From NCBI RefSeq assembly GCF_019635935.1, contig NZ_JAHBYN010000001.1, forward strand, positions 310,001 to 374,000: DNA of 64,000 bases, given 5' to 3'. The position numbers and the translations under genes are program-made. The notes below the pieces were generated by a model that was not told the DNA's origin, did no database searches, and saw only the letters and a program-made list of their open reading frames with translations. The number at the start of each line of letters is the position of its first letter. Position 1 is the first letter of the stretch. This stretch comes from Parvibaculum sp. GTDB taxonomy: Bacteria > Pseudomonadota > Alphaproteobacteria > Parvibaculales > Parvibaculaceae. This document shows positions 18,343 through 27,260 of this stretch, piece after piece.

Positions 18343-19212
18343 ATGCGGCTGATTGTCGGCATCGTAATCGTCATATTTAGCGTCTTCGGTGGCTATGCCG
18401 CGATGGGCGGACACCTCGAAGTGCTCTGGCAGCCTTTCGAGGCGGTCATCATTCTCGGTGCCGCGCTTGGCGCTTTTCTGATCGCCAATCCGCCTTCGGT
18501 GCTGAAAGCCGTCGGCGGCGTCCTCGGCACGCTGTTCAAGGGTCCGCGTTACGCCAAGGCGGCCTTTCTCGAATTGCTCGGCCTGCAATACACACTTTTC
18601 AAACTCGCCAAGAGCAAGGGCAACCTCGCCCTCGAAGCGCATGTCGAGAACCCCGGCGAATCCTCGATCTTCGCGCAGTTCCCGCTTTTTGCGGCCGACA
18701 AGCACGCCGTCGAATTCATGTGCGACTACCTGCGCATGATCACGCTGGGCACGGAAAACGCCCATGAGCTCGAAGCCTTGATGGACGAGGAACTCGAAAC
18801 CCATCATCAGGAACGCGAGCGCATCGTTTCCGCCGTCCAGGCGCTTGCCGACGCGACGCCCGCCCTCGGCATCGTCGCCGCCGTGCTTGGCGTCATCAAG
18901 ACAATGGCCTCCATCGACCAGCCGCCCGAAGTGCTCGGCGGTCTCATCGGCGGCGCGCTCGTCGGCACCTTCCTCGGCGTCTTCGTCGCCTATGGCTTCT
19001 TCGGCCCGATGGCGCAGTCGTTGCGCAACACCTACGAAGCCGAATCGAAATACTACCTGTCGATGAAAGCCGGCCTCCTCGCCCACATGGCCGGCTATGC
19101 CCCCGCTGTCTCCATCGAGTTCGCCCGCAAGGCGCTGATGACCGAAGTACGCCCGACTTTCATCGAAGTCGAACAGTCGACGGCTGCCCTTCAGCCCGGC
19201 GCCGCCGGCTAG
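18343..19212 (+). CDS. motA: Flagellar motor stator protein MotA
   Basis: 289-residue inner-membrane proton-channel subunit that with MotB forms the flagellar stator. The start ATG 18343 (MRLIVGIVIVIFSVFGGY) matches the usual MotA N-terminus; a GTG four codons earlier (18331) is possible. Four hydrophobic segments: two near the N-terminus, and DATPALGIVAAVLGVIKTM and GTFLGVFVAYGFFGPMA near the C-terminus with the conserved prolines. The large cytoplasmic loop between spans 2 and 3 is present. The motB gene follows 21 bp later. A pair of TTAA boxes 12 bp apart (18234-18249) lies upstream, one base off the CtrA-type spacing. Confidence 0.96.
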   Translation: MRLIVGIVIVIFSVFGGYAAMGGHLEVLWQPFEAVIILGAALGAFLIANPPSVLKAVGGVLGTLFKGPRYAKAAFLELLGLQYTLFKLAKSKGNLALEAHVENPGESSIFAQFPLFAADKHAVEFMCDYLRMITLGTENAHELEALMDEELETHHQERERIVSAVQALADATPALGIVAAVLGVIKTMASIDQPPEVLGGLIGGALVGTFLGVFVAYGFFGPMAQSLRNTYEAESKYYLSMKAGLLAHMAGYAPAVSIEFARKALMTEVRPTFIEVEQSTAALQPGAAG

Positions 19213-19233
19213 CGCGGCGCGAGGAGTTCCGGC

Positions 19234-20130
19234 ATGGCCGCGAAGAACGAACAGCCGATCATCATCAAGAAGGTCAAGAAGGTCGTCCACGGCCATCACG
19301 GTGGCGCCTGGAAGATCGCCTATGCCGACTTCGTGACCGCGATGATGGCCTTCTTCCTGTTGATGTGGCTGATCAGCATGACGACGCCCGAACAGAAGCA
19401 GGGCCTCGCCGACTATTTCGCGCCCTCCAATGTCAGCCGCTCCACCAGCGGCGCCGGCGGCATCATGGGCGGCACCGCCTTCGACGCAACCGGCGCCCGC
19501 ATGCCCGGCACCAAGCCGCAGATCGTGATGACGGTCTCAACGCCCGCCCAACCGAAGAGCCCCGAAACGGCCGAGGAAAAAGCCGCCGCCGCGCAGATGG
19601 AAAAACTGCTGAAGGAAAAGTCGGCGCGCGACGAACGCAATTTCCGCAGCGCCGCCGAAAGCATCCGCCAGTCCATGCGCGAAAACCCCGACCTCGCCCA
19701 GCTCTCGCGCAATGTCATCGTCGATGAAACGCCCGAAGGTCTGCGCATCCAGATCGTCGATCAGGACGGCCGCTCGATGTTCCCCGCCGACATGGCCGAG
19801 CCCTATGAGCGCACCCGACAGTTGATCGACGAAGTCGCGAAAATACTGATCAAGCTCCCCAACCGCGTCAGCATTTCCGGCCACACCGACGCCAACCCGG
19901 TGAGAGGCAAGGCCGGCTACGGCAATTGGGAACTGACCTCCGACCGCGCCAATGCCGCCCGCCGCATCGTCGAAAATGCCGGCCTCTCCAGCGACCGCAT
20001 CTATCAGGTCATCGGCAAGGCGGACAGCGACCCGCTCTTCCCCGAAGACCCCTACATGGCCGCCAACCGCCGCCTGTCGATCGTGCTGCTGCGCGAGGCG
20101 CCGGTCACCCCGCCGGGCTTCAGCCCCTGA
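19234..20130 (+). CDS. motB: Flagellar motor stator protein MotB
   Basis: 298 residues. A basic N-terminus (IIKKVKKVVHGHHGG) leads to a single span with the proton-accepting Asp in AYADFVTAMMAFFLLMWL (D32). A linker with an Ala/Glu-rich helix follows (about 105-145). The OmpA-like peptidoglycan-binding domain contains RVSISGHTDANPV and NWELTSDRANAARRIV. This is the standard MotB layout. It anchors the MotA/B stator to the cell wall. It is directly downstream of motA. No other flagellar genes are in the window. Confidence 0.96.
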   Translation: MAAKNEQPIIIKKVKKVVHGHHGGAWKIAYADFVTAMMAFFLLMWLISMTTPEQKQGLADYFAPSNVSRSTSGAGGIMGGTAFDATGARMPGTKPQIVMTVSTPAQPKSPETAEEKAAAAQMEKLLKEKSARDERNFRSAAESIRQSMRENPDLAQLSRNVIVDETPEGLRIQIVDQDGRSMFPADMAEPYERTRQLIDEVAKILIKLPNRVSISGHTDANPVRGKAGYGNWELTSDRANAARRIVENAGLSSDRIYQVIGKADSDPLFPEDPYMAANRRLSIVLLREAPVTPPGFSP

Positions 20131-20223
20131 TAGCCCGATGCTGGCCCTTGCCTTGGCGCCGATCTGGTCTTAAGTCTCACCTCTCGGATCGTCGGGACCC
20201 CCAGTTCGGCGCCTGGAGAAAAT

Positions 20224-20703
20224 ATGAGCGAACAGAACCAGATAGCCCCCACTTCTCCGTTTTCGTCTGAAGAGTGGCGCTGGTCGGCCGGCGCTTTCGA
20301 AGGCGTTATCGCCGCCCGTTGCTTCGCCTTTCTCGCCGACCTGCTGGTGATCTGCGTCCTTCTTTTCGCGGCGAACATACTCTTTGCCGTGCTCGGTGTG
20401 CTGACCTTCGGCTTGCTCTGGCCGGGTGCCGCGCTGACGCCGCTGATCGCGCTGGCCTATTTCACGCTGACCCTTGGCGGCCGTCATTCGGCGACGTCGG
20501 GCATGCGCTGGCAGGGCATCGAACTGCGCACCTGGGACGGCCGCCGCCCCGGCTACCTGCAGGGCGCACTGCAAACGATCCTCTTCTATGTCACGACCGC
20601 GGCCATCACGCCGTTCGTCCTGCTCGTTCCTTTCTTCAACGAACGCCGCCGTTGTCTGCACGACTATTTCTGCGGCACCGTTTTCGTTCGCCGTTCCGTT
20701 TAG
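20224..20703 (+). CDS. RDD family membrane protein
   Basis: 159-residue protein with two or three hydrophobic segments. The family-defining Arg and Asp residues are visible: AARCFAFLADLLVICVLL near the start, GMRWQGIELRTWDGRRPGY in the middle and RRCLHDYFCGTVFV at the end. RDD proteins are small integral membrane proteins of largely unknown function, some linked to ion exchange. In Alphaproteobacteria this gene is often near bpt and parC, as here. It is 93 bp after motB and 35 bp before the permease gene. Confidence 0.88.
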   Translation: MSEQNQIAPTSPFSSEEWRWSAGAFEGVIAARCFAFLADLLVICVLLFAANILFAVLGVLTFGLLWPGAALTPLIALAYFTLTLGGRHSATSGMRWQGIELRTWDGRRPGYLQGALQTILFYVTTAAITPFVLLVPFFNERRRCLHDYFCGTVFVRRSV

Positions 20704-20738
20704 CCGTCGTCCCGTGAACCCGCGAGGCTGATGCGCGC

Positions 20739-22607
20739 ATGGAAACGCTGACCCCCTTCGTCTGGCAGATGTGGGCCGTCTACGCGTTGGTGCTGACGGC
20801 CGTCGTGCTGTTCAGCATGGAGCGCCTGACGCTCGAAATCTCGGCACTGGCGATCCTGACGGCCCTGTTGATCTTCTTCTACCTCTTCCCGATCCCCGGT
20901 CCCGACGGCCGCAACCTGCTCGGCACCACGGCGCTGATGTCGGGCTTCGCCAACCCGGCATTGATCGCGGTACTCGCCTTGCTGGTCATCGGACAAGGCA
21001 TGTTCCAGACCGGCGCGCTCGACGGCGTGACGCGCACCGTCGCCGATTTCGGTTCGCGGCATCCGGCCCGCACGATCTTCCTGACCTTTCTGCTTGTCGC
21101 CATCGCCAGCGCCTTCCTCAACAACACGCCCATCGTCGTGATGTTCATTCCGGTGCTTGCGACGCTCGCCGGCCGCTTCGGCCAGCGCGCGCCGAAGGTG
21201 ATGATGACGCTGAGCTTCGTCTCGATCCTCGGCGGCATGACAACGCTGATCGGCTCCTCGACCAACCTTCTTGCCGCCGGCGTTGTGATGAACACGAAAC
21301 TCCCGCCCATCGGCATTTTCGATTTCGTCGTGCCGGGCGTCTTTCTCGCCACCATCGGCTTCCTCTACGCCACGTTCGCCGTACCGCGCCTCGTGCCCGA
21401 TCGCGCCGGTCCTGCACAGGAGATCGGTGGCGCCGACCAGGGCAGCGGCAAGCAATACATTGCCCAGATCGAAGTCACCGCCGATCATCCGCTGGTCGGC
21501 ATCGGCGCCGTCGCCGGTCTTTTCCCGCCGCTACGCGACATGACGGTCCGCATGATCCAGCGCGGCGAGCATCCGATCCTGCCGCCCTTCGAGGACATCT
21601 CGCTCGAAACCGGCGACGTCATCATCATCGCCGCCACGCGCCAGACGCTCACCGAGTCGCTGAAATCGGGCTCGAAGATTTTCGAAGGCATGCTCGAGGA
21701 GCGCTTCGCCGAAGGCGCCGGCAATGGCGATGCGCCGTCCCGTCCCGGCGGTGAACTGACCCTGGCCGAGGCCGTCGTCGCGCCGGGCTCGCGCATGATC
21801 GGCCAGACGATCGAACAAATCGCCTTCCGCCACCAGACGGGCTGCATCGTGCTCGGCGTCCAGCGCCGCAGCCGCATGATCCGCAGCCTCCTCAACGACA
21901 TCCGCCTCGAAGCAGGCGACGTCCTGCTGGTGCTCGGCAAGAGCGCCCGCATCCAGGATCTCCGTCACAACCGCGACGTGCTGCTGCTCGAATGGTCGGC
22001 GACCGAATTGCCCGACCCGAAGCTTGGCTATCGGGCGCTTGCGGTCTTCGGCATCATGGTCACGACGGTGCTGCTCGGCTGGCTGCCGATCGAAATTGCC
22101 GCCGTCGCCGGCGCCGGCGCCATCATCGCAACCGGCGTTTTGAACGTCCGCCAGGCGGCCCGCGCCATCGACCGCCGCATCTTCCTGATGGTCGGCGCGA
22201 TGCTCGGCGTCGCCACCGCGCTCGACGTCACCGGCGGCGCGCAGGCCATCGCCCAGTCCTCCGTCGCGCTCTTCTCGGGCTATGGCGTCCCGGTGATTCT
22301 CTCGGCCTTCTTCCTCGCCACCGCCATCACCACCAACGTCCTCACCAACAACGCGACGGCCGTGCTCTTCACCCCCATCGCCATCAGCACGGCAAACCAG
22401 CTCGGCGTCGATCCGATGGTTTTCGTCTATGCGGTGATTTTCGCCGCCAACTGCTCATTCGCGACGCCGATGGGCTACCAGACGAATCTCCTGGTTATGG
22501 GCCCCGGACACTATGAATTCCGGGATTTCGTGCGCGCCGGCACCCCCCTCGTCATCTTGCTCTGGCTGGCCTATTCTTTCTTCGCGCCTTGGTACTACGG
22601 ACTTTGA
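20739..22607 (+). CDS. SLC13/DASS-type permease with two TrkA-C (RCK_C) domains
   Basis: 622-residue inner-membrane transporter. The N-terminal and C-terminal membrane halves (AFLNNTPIVVMFIPVL with the helical-hairpin NTPIVV, and TNVLTNNATAVLFTPIAI) flank a cytoplasmic region of about 200 residues with two RCK_C/TrkA-C domains (GLFPPLRDMTVRMIQRGE ... LETGDVIIIAA and QTIEQIAFRHQTGCIVLGVQ ... LEAGDVLLVLG). This architecture is typical of bacterial SLC13 homologues for dicarboxylates, sulfate or other anions. The substrate cannot be assigned. About a dozen membrane spans. It may be co-transcribed with the RDD gene and bpt. Confidence 0.9.
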   Translation: METLTPFVWQMWAVYALVLTAVVLFSMERLTLEISALAILTALLIFFYLFPIPGPDGRNLLGTTALMSGFANPALIAVLALLVIGQGMFQTGALDGVTRTVADFGSRHPARTIFLTFLLVAIASAFLNNTPIVVMFIPVLATLAGRFGQRAPKVMMTLSFVSILGGMTTLIGSSTNLLAAGVVMNTKLPPIGIFDFVVPGVFLATIGFLYATFAVPRLVPDRAGPAQEIGGADQGSGKQYIAQIEVTADHPLVGIGAVAGLFPPLRDMTVRMIQRGEHPILPPFEDISLETGDVIIIAATRQTLTESLKSGSKIFEGMLEERFAEGAGNGDAPSRPGGELTLAEAVVAPGSRMIGQTIEQIAFRHQTGCIVLGVQRRSRMIRSLLNDIRLEAGDVLLVLGKSARIQDLRHNRDVLLLEWSATELPDPKLGYRALAVFGIMVTTVLLGWLPIEIAAVAGAGAIIATGVLNVRQAARAIDRRIFLMVGAMLGVATALDVTGGAQAIAQSSVALFSGYGVPVILSAFFLATAITTNVLTNNATAVLFTPIAISTANQLGVDPMVFVYAVIFAANCSFATPMGYQTNLLVMGPGHYEFRDFVRAGTPLVILLWLAYSFFAPWYYGL

Positions 22608-22652
22608 ACCGCCGGGGCGCCGGAGCAACGATGTGACAGGCGCCAGCAAACC

Positions 22653-23423
22653 GTGACCGATCAATCCCGCATCCGCTTCCCGCAGTTCTACATCACGACG
22701 CCGCAGCCGTGCCCCTATCTGGCCGGCCACTACGAGAAGAAGGTCTTCACGCATCTCCTCGGCGACGAGCCCATCTCGCTGAATAATATGCTGACCCAGG
22801 CCGGCTTCCGCCGCAGCCAGAACATCGCTTACCGTCCGGCTTGCGACAACTGCTCCGCCTGCGTCTCGGTCCGCGTCATCGTCGACCGCTTCCGTCCCGG
22901 CCGCACCTTCCGCCGCCTGACCGCCCGCAACGCCGATCTCACGGTCGGCCTGCGTGCGCCCCGCGCCACCGACGAGCAATACGCGCTGCTGCGCCGCTAT
23001 CTCGACAGCCGCCACGCCGATGGCGGCATGGCCGACATGGCGCCGGTCGACTATGTAGCGATGATCGAGGACACCACGGTCGCCACCCGCATCGCCGAAT
23101 ACCGGCTGCCGCACAGCAGCGACGCCGATGGTCCGGGGCCGCTGGTCGCCGCGGCGCTGACCGACACGCTCGATGACGGCCTGTCGATGGTCTACAGCTT
23201 CTACGAACCCTCCGAGACCGCCCGCAGCCTCGGCACATGGATGGTGCTCGACCACATCGAACGCGCCCGCCTGCTCGGCCTTCCTTACGTCTATCTCGGC
23301 TACTGGGTCGATGGCAGCCGCAAGATGGCCTACAAGACCCGCTTCCGGCCGCTCGAGGCGCTCGGTTTCCACGGCTGGACCGAGATGACGCCGTCCGCCG
23401 GCGATCTGAACCCCGCCCCCTAA
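22653..23423 (+). CDS. bpt: Aspartate/glutamate leucyltransferase (N-end rule)
   Basis: 256-residue aminoacyl-tRNA-protein transferase that adds leucine to proteins with N-terminal Asp or Glu, marking them for ClpAP. Bpt/ATE family motifs: [17 protein letters not shown] near the start, [18 protein letters not shown] (conserved cysteines) and [14 protein letters not shown] then [16 protein letters not shown] in the GNAT-like C-terminal half. Starts with GTG at 22653; the ribosome site is weak. Length agrees with bacterial Bpt (about 240-260). Confidence 0.95.
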   Translation: MTDQSRIRFPQFYITTPQPCPYLAGHYEKKVFTHLLGDEPISLNNMLTQAGFRRSQNIAYRPACDNCSACVSVRVIVDRFRPGRTFRRLTARNADLTVGLRAPRATDEQYALLRRYLDSRHADGGMADMAPVDYVAMIEDTTVATRIAEYRLPHSSDADGPGPLVAAALTDTLDDGLSMVYSFYEPSETARSLGTWMVLDHIERARLLGLPYVYLGYWVDGSRKMAYKTRFRPLEALGFHGWTEMTPSAGDLNPAP

Positions 23424-23523
23424 CTCCTTGTTTTCAAATGCCGTTGCGCCCCGCGCGGGCGCGCCTATACTGGCCTCGCTTCGACGCGTCGGCGTCAGGG
23501 GAGAAGTAATTCGGGAGCAATCG

Positions 23524-24600
23524 ATGAAGCGCCGTTCGTTTCTGGCGGGAGCCGGCACAGCCGCCCTCGCCGCCGCGTCCATGCCCGCGCCCGCCATCGC
23601 GCAGGGCGCGTCGCGGCAACTGAAAATGGTCACCACCTGGCCGAAAAACTATCCGGGCCTCGGCACCTCCGCCGAACGGCTGGCGACGCGCATTCACGAA
23701 ATGACCGAAGGCAAGATCGACATCAAGGTCTTCGCGGCCGGCGAACTGGTGCCCGCGCTTGAATCCTTCGACGCCGTTTCGAGCGGTGCCGCCGACATCT
23801 ATCACGGCGCGGAGTATTACTGGCAGGGCAAGTCGAAGGCCTACAACTTCTTCACCGCCGTGCCCTACGGCATGACCGCCAACGAAATCAACGGCTGGAT
23901 CTATCACGGCGGCGGCCAGCAGCTCTGGGACAATCTCGCCAAGGGCTTCAATATCAAGCCGTTCATGGCCGCCAACACCGGCGTGCAGCTTTCCGGCTGG
24001 TACCGCAACGAAATCAATTCGCTCGACGACCTGAAAGGTCTGAAAATCCGCATGCCGGGTCTCGGCGGCGAAGTGATGCGCCGCCTTGGCGCCGCCGCCG
24101 TCACCTTGCCCGGCCCCGACATCTTCCCGGCCCTGCAAAACCGCACCATCGACGCCGCCGAATGGGTCGCGCCCTGGAACGACATGGCCTTCGGCTTCTA
24201 TCGCATCGCGAAGTTCTACTACTGGCCGGGCTTCCACGAACCGGGATCGAGCCTCGCCGCCGGTTTCAATCTCAAAGTATGGGAAAGCTTCACCCCGCAG
24301 CAGCAAGCCGTCGTCCGCGCCGCCTGCGCCGCCGAAAACGACTACACGCTGGCCGAATACACCCACCACAATGGCCGCGCCCTGAAAACGCTGGTCGAAC
24401 AGCACGGCGTCCAGATGCGCAAGTTCCCGGCCGACGTGCTGGCGGGTTTCAAGAAGGCCTCGCGCGAAGTGCTCGAAGACGCCGCCGCAAGCGATCCCGT
24501 CACCGCCGAAATCTATGCGAGCTTCCGCGAGGCCCTCGAAATCTCCGAGGAATGGACGCGCATCGGCGACGAAGGTTTCGTGGAGGCGCGCCGCAACTGA
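23524..24600 (+). CDS. TRAP transporter substrate-binding protein (DctP family, FcbT1/TakP-like)
   Basis: 358-residue periplasmic receptor. The start ATG 23524 gives a twin-arginine-type signal (MKRRSFLAGAGTAALAAAS ... AIAQ), so Tat export is likely. The mature part begins KMVTTWPKNYPGLGTSAERL and continues with AAGELVPALESFDAVSSGAA and EYYWQGKSKAYNFFTAVPYG, the pattern of the mannitol/chloroaromatic (FcbT1) and 2-oxoacid (TakP) receptor group. Substrate is probably an organic acid anion; not further resolved. First gene of a receptor / small permease / large permease operon. Confidence 0.93.
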   Translation: MKRRSFLAGAGTAALAAASMPAPAIAQGASRQLKMVTTWPKNYPGLGTSAERLATRIHEMTEGKIDIKVFAAGELVPALESFDAVSSGAADIYHGAEYYWQGKSKAYNFFTAVPYGMTANEINGWIYHGGGQQLWDNLAKGFNIKPFMAANTGVQLSGWYRNEINSLDDLKGLKIRMPGLGGEVMRRLGAAAVTLPGPDIFPALQNRTIDAAEWVAPWNDMAFGFYRIAKFYYWPGFHEPGSSLAAGFNLKVWESFTPQQQAVVRAACAAENDYTLAEYTHHNGRALKTLVEQHGVQMRKFPADVLAGFKKASREVLEDAAASDPVTAEIYASFREALEISEEWTRIGDEGFVEARRN

Positions 24601-24619
24601 CGCGGGCGCAATCGGACGC

Positions 24620-25159
24620 ATGAACGCTCTCGCCCGCCTCGCCACCCTGATCGACGCCCTGAACGAGCGCGTCGGCCGCGCCGTCGCGTGGCTCGCGCTC
24701 TTCATGGTGCTCGCGCAATTCGCCGTCGTGCTGATGCGCTACATTTTCGGCGTCGGCTCGGTCTGGGCGCAGGAATCGATCGTCTACATGCACGGCACGC
24801 TGTTCATGCTGGCGGCAGGTTACACGCTGCTGCACAACGGCCATGTTCGCGTCGACGTTTTCTACCGCACCGCCTCTCCGGCCTATAAGGCCCGCGTCGA
24901 TCTCCTCGGCACGCTGCTGCTTCTCTGGCCGGTCTGCTTCCTGATCTTCTATGTCGCCTTCCCCTATGTCGAAAGCTCTTGGTCGGTGCGCGAAGGAAGC
25001 CGCGAGACCAGCGGCATCCAGGGCGTCTACCTGCTGAAAAGCGTCATCCTCGTTTTCGTCGTGCTGCTGGCGCTGCAGGGCCTCTCCACCGTCATTCATG
25101 CGTTGCGCGTTCTTGCCGGGCTCGAAAAGCCCGTCGAGGAAGCCTCGCCCGTTCTCTAG
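24620..25159 (+). CDS. TRAP transporter small permease (DctQ family)
   Basis: 179-residue inner-membrane protein with four spans: ALFMVLAQFAVVLMRYIFG, the ESIVYMHGTLFMLAAGYTLL segment, LLLLWPVCFLIFYVAFPYV and VILVFVVLLALQGL. The WAQESIVYMHGTLFM and HVRVDVFY motifs are standard for DctQ. It partners the large permease encoded 9 bp downstream. Start ATG 24620 lies 19 bp past the receptor stop; a longer frame within the receptor gene is excluded by context. Confidence 0.92.
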   Translation: MNALARLATLIDALNERVGRAVAWLALFMVLAQFAVVLMRYIFGVGSVWAQESIVYMHGTLFMLAAGYTLLHNGHVRVDVFYRTASPAYKARVDLLGTLLLLWPVCFLIFYVAFPYVESSWSVREGSRETSGIQGVYLLKSVILVFVVLLALQGLSTVIHALRVLAGLEKPVEEASPVL

Positions 25160-25168
25160 GCCCCGTCG

Positions 25169-26743
25169 ATGGACCTGCGCGACTCGCTCGACTTGCTGAT
25201 GTTCGCGATGCTCTGCGTCGTGCTGCTGACCGGTTTTCCGGTCGCCTTCACGCTGGCCGGCATCGCGCTGATCTTCGGCCTGATCGGCATGGCCTTCGGC
25301 GTCTTCGATTTCGGCTTCATGGCCGCGCTGCCGCAGCGCATCTACGGCAACATGACCAATGACGTGCTGATCGCCGTGCCGCTCTTCGTCTTCATGGGCA
25401 CGATGCTGGAGCGTTCGCGCGTCGCCGAGGAACTGCTTGAAAACATGGGCCGCCTCTTCGGCCGCCTGCGCGGCGGTCTCGGCATTTCGGTTTCGGTCGT
25501 CGGCGCGTTGCTCGCAGCTTCCACCGGCATCGTCGGCGCCACCGTCGTCACGATGGGCCTGCTGGCGCTCCCCACCATGCTCCGGCGCGGCTACGATCCG
25601 GCGCTGGCCTCGGGCTCCATTGCCGCCGCCGGCACGCTCGGCCAGATCATCCCGCCCTCGATCGTCCTCGTGCTGCTCGGCGACCAGCTCGCCAATTCCT
25701 ATCAGCGCGCACAGCTCGACCAGGGCATCTTCGCGCCCGACACGCTCTCGGTCGGCGATCTTTTTGCCGGCGCGCTGATCCCCGGCCTGATGCTGGTCGT
25801 CTTCTACATCCTCTACCAGATCGTCCGCGCCGCGCTCGACCCGAAATCATCGCCCGCCATGCCCGCCGACGACACGCTCACAACCGCCGAGCTCTACCGC
25901 CGCACGCTGCGCGCGCTGATCCCGCCCGTCGCGCTCATCGTCGCCGTCATGGGCTCGATCCTCGGCGGCATCGCAACGCCCACGGAAGCCGCCGCTCTCG
26001 GTGCCATCGGCTCAATCCTGCTCGCCGGCGACCGCCTCCAGGGTATGAAGTTCCCGGCCCGCCTCGCCGCGCTCTCGCTGATCGCGCTCCTCATCCTCAC
26101 CTGGGCGATGGACCTGCGCACCGCGCGCAGCGAAATCTCCGACGCCGACCGCGCCGGCATCTGGCTCGCCTACGCGCTTTGCGCCGGCGTCGCTTACGGC
26201 CTCCTCGCCTGCCTCATCCGCCTTCTTGGCGGCAAGGTCCTGTCCGACGTCGTGCAGTCGACGGCGCGCATTACCTCGATGGTCTTCGTCATCCTGATCG
26301 GCGCCGCGCTCTTCAGCCTCGTCTTCCGCGGCCTCGGCGGCGACGACACGGTGCGCGAATTCCTGACCGCCGTGCCGGGCGGCCCGATGGGCGCCGTCAT
26401 CATCGTCATGGCGATCATGTTCCTGCTCGGCTTCTTCCTCGACTTCATCGAAATCATTTTCGTCGTCGTGCCCATCGTCGCGCCGATCCTGCTGATGATG
26501 GGCGTCGATCCGGTCTGGCTCGGCATCATGATGGCGATCAACCTGCAAACCTCCTTCCTGACGCCGCCTTTCGGCTTCGCTCTCTTCTATCTGCGCGGCG
26601 TCGCCCCCGACACCGTCACCACCATGCAGATCTATCGCGGCGCGGTTCCCTTCGTCCTGATTCAGATATTCGCGCTCGCGGTCATCGCCATGTTCCCCGC
26701 GCTGGCGACATGGCTCCCGAAACTTCTCTTCAGCGGAATGTAA
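25169..26743 (+). CDS. TRAP transporter large permease (DctM family), extended form
   Basis: 524-residue inner-membrane symporter subunit, about 90 residues longer than the common DctM. Conserved stretches: LLTGFPVAFTLAGIALIFGL, AVPLFVFMGTMLERS, GIVGATVVTMGLLALPTML, AAGTLGQIIPPSIVLVLLG and, near the end, QTSFLTPPFGFALFYLRGV. The additional length is a central insert (about 285-375) with extra hydrophobic segments (LAALSLIALLILTWAMDL and AGIWLAYALCAGVAYGLLA), which suggests extra spans as seen in some mannitol/chloroaromatic-type (FcbT3) permeases. Uses an ion gradient to import the ligand bound by the receptor encoded upstream. Confidence 0.92.
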   Translation: MDLRDSLDLLMFAMLCVVLLTGFPVAFTLAGIALIFGLIGMAFGVFDFGFMAALPQRIYGNMTNDVLIAVPLFVFMGTMLERSRVAEELLENMGRLFGRLRGGLGISVSVVGALLAASTGIVGATVVTMGLLALPTMLRRGYDPALASGSIAAAGTLGQIIPPSIVLVLLGDQLANSYQRAQLDQGIFAPDTLSVGDLFAGALIPGLMLVVFYILYQIVRAALDPKSSPAMPADDTLTTAELYRRTLRALIPPVALIVAVMGSILGGIATPTEAAALGAIGSILLAGDRLQGMKFPARLAALSLIALLILTWAMDLRTARSEISDADRAGIWLAYALCAGVAYGLLACLIRLLGGKVLSDVVQSTARITSMVFVILIGAALFSLVFRGLGGDDTVREFLTAVPGGPMGAVIIVMAIMFLLGFFLDFIEIIFVVVPIVAPILLMMGVDPVWLGIMMAINLQTSFLTPPFGFALFYLRGVAPDTVTTMQIYRGAVPFVLIQIFALAVIAMFPALATWLPKLLFSGM

Positions 26744-26749
26744 AAACTT

Positions 26750-27253
26750 ATGTCCAGAGTACCGCCGTCCCGAGGCCCCAACGACGTTGCCGACACCGCC
26801 GGCCGCAACATGATGCGCATTGGCCTCGTGGCGATGGCGGTTGTCGGCGTCGTCACCTTCTTCATCGCCACCGGCCGCGTCGAACTCGAGGAACCCCTCG
26901 TCATCACGGCAACGCCGGTCCAGGTCGGCACATGGGTTGCCGGCGCGCCTGTGAAGCTCGACGTCGAAGTGAAGATCGCCAACAACAGCAATGAGGGTCT
27001 GGCCCTCGAAGTCGCATCGCAATGCGATATCTTCCGCTGGATTGTCCTCGACGCCGAAAGCGAATTCGTCCAGTCGCAAGCCGGCGGCGACGCCTGCATC
27101 GACCTTCCGGTATCCGGCTTCCTCGATCCGAAACACTCGCTGACCGGCGCCTACGCGCTGGAACTCGATCCGAAGCGTGTGACGCCCGGCGACTACCGCC
27201 TCCTCGTCCGCTACTGGGGCTATGAAGTCCGCCGGAGCTTCACGATCGAATAG
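26750..27253 (+). CDS. Membrane-anchored protein with BsuPI-like Ig fold (hypothetical)
   Basis: 167 residues. One membrane span near the N-terminus (MRIGLVAMAVVGVVTFFIA, about 22-40) and a soluble, presumably periplasmic domain predicted to be all beta: VKLDVEVKIANNSNEGLALE, then CDIFRWIVLDAESEFV and a closing VTPGDYRLLVRYWGYE. The order (N-S-N-E-G-L, D-I-F-R-W, P-G-D-Y-x-L) resembles the intracellular proteinase inhibitor/BsuPI Ig-like domain; this is a resemblance, not an assignment. Two cysteines in the mature domain could form a disulfide. It sits 6 bp after the TRAP large permease and convergent with parC, so it may be an accessory of the transporter or independent. Confidence 0.7.
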   Translation: MSRVPPSRGPNDVADTAGRNMMRIGLVAMAVVGVVTFFIATGRVELEEPLVITATPVQVGTWVAGAPVKLDVEVKIANNSNEGLALEVASQCDIFRWIVLDAESEFVQSQAGGDACIDLPVSGFLDPKHSLTGAYALELDPKRVTPGDYRLLVRYWGYEVRRSFTIE

Positions 27254-27260
27254 GCGCCGC

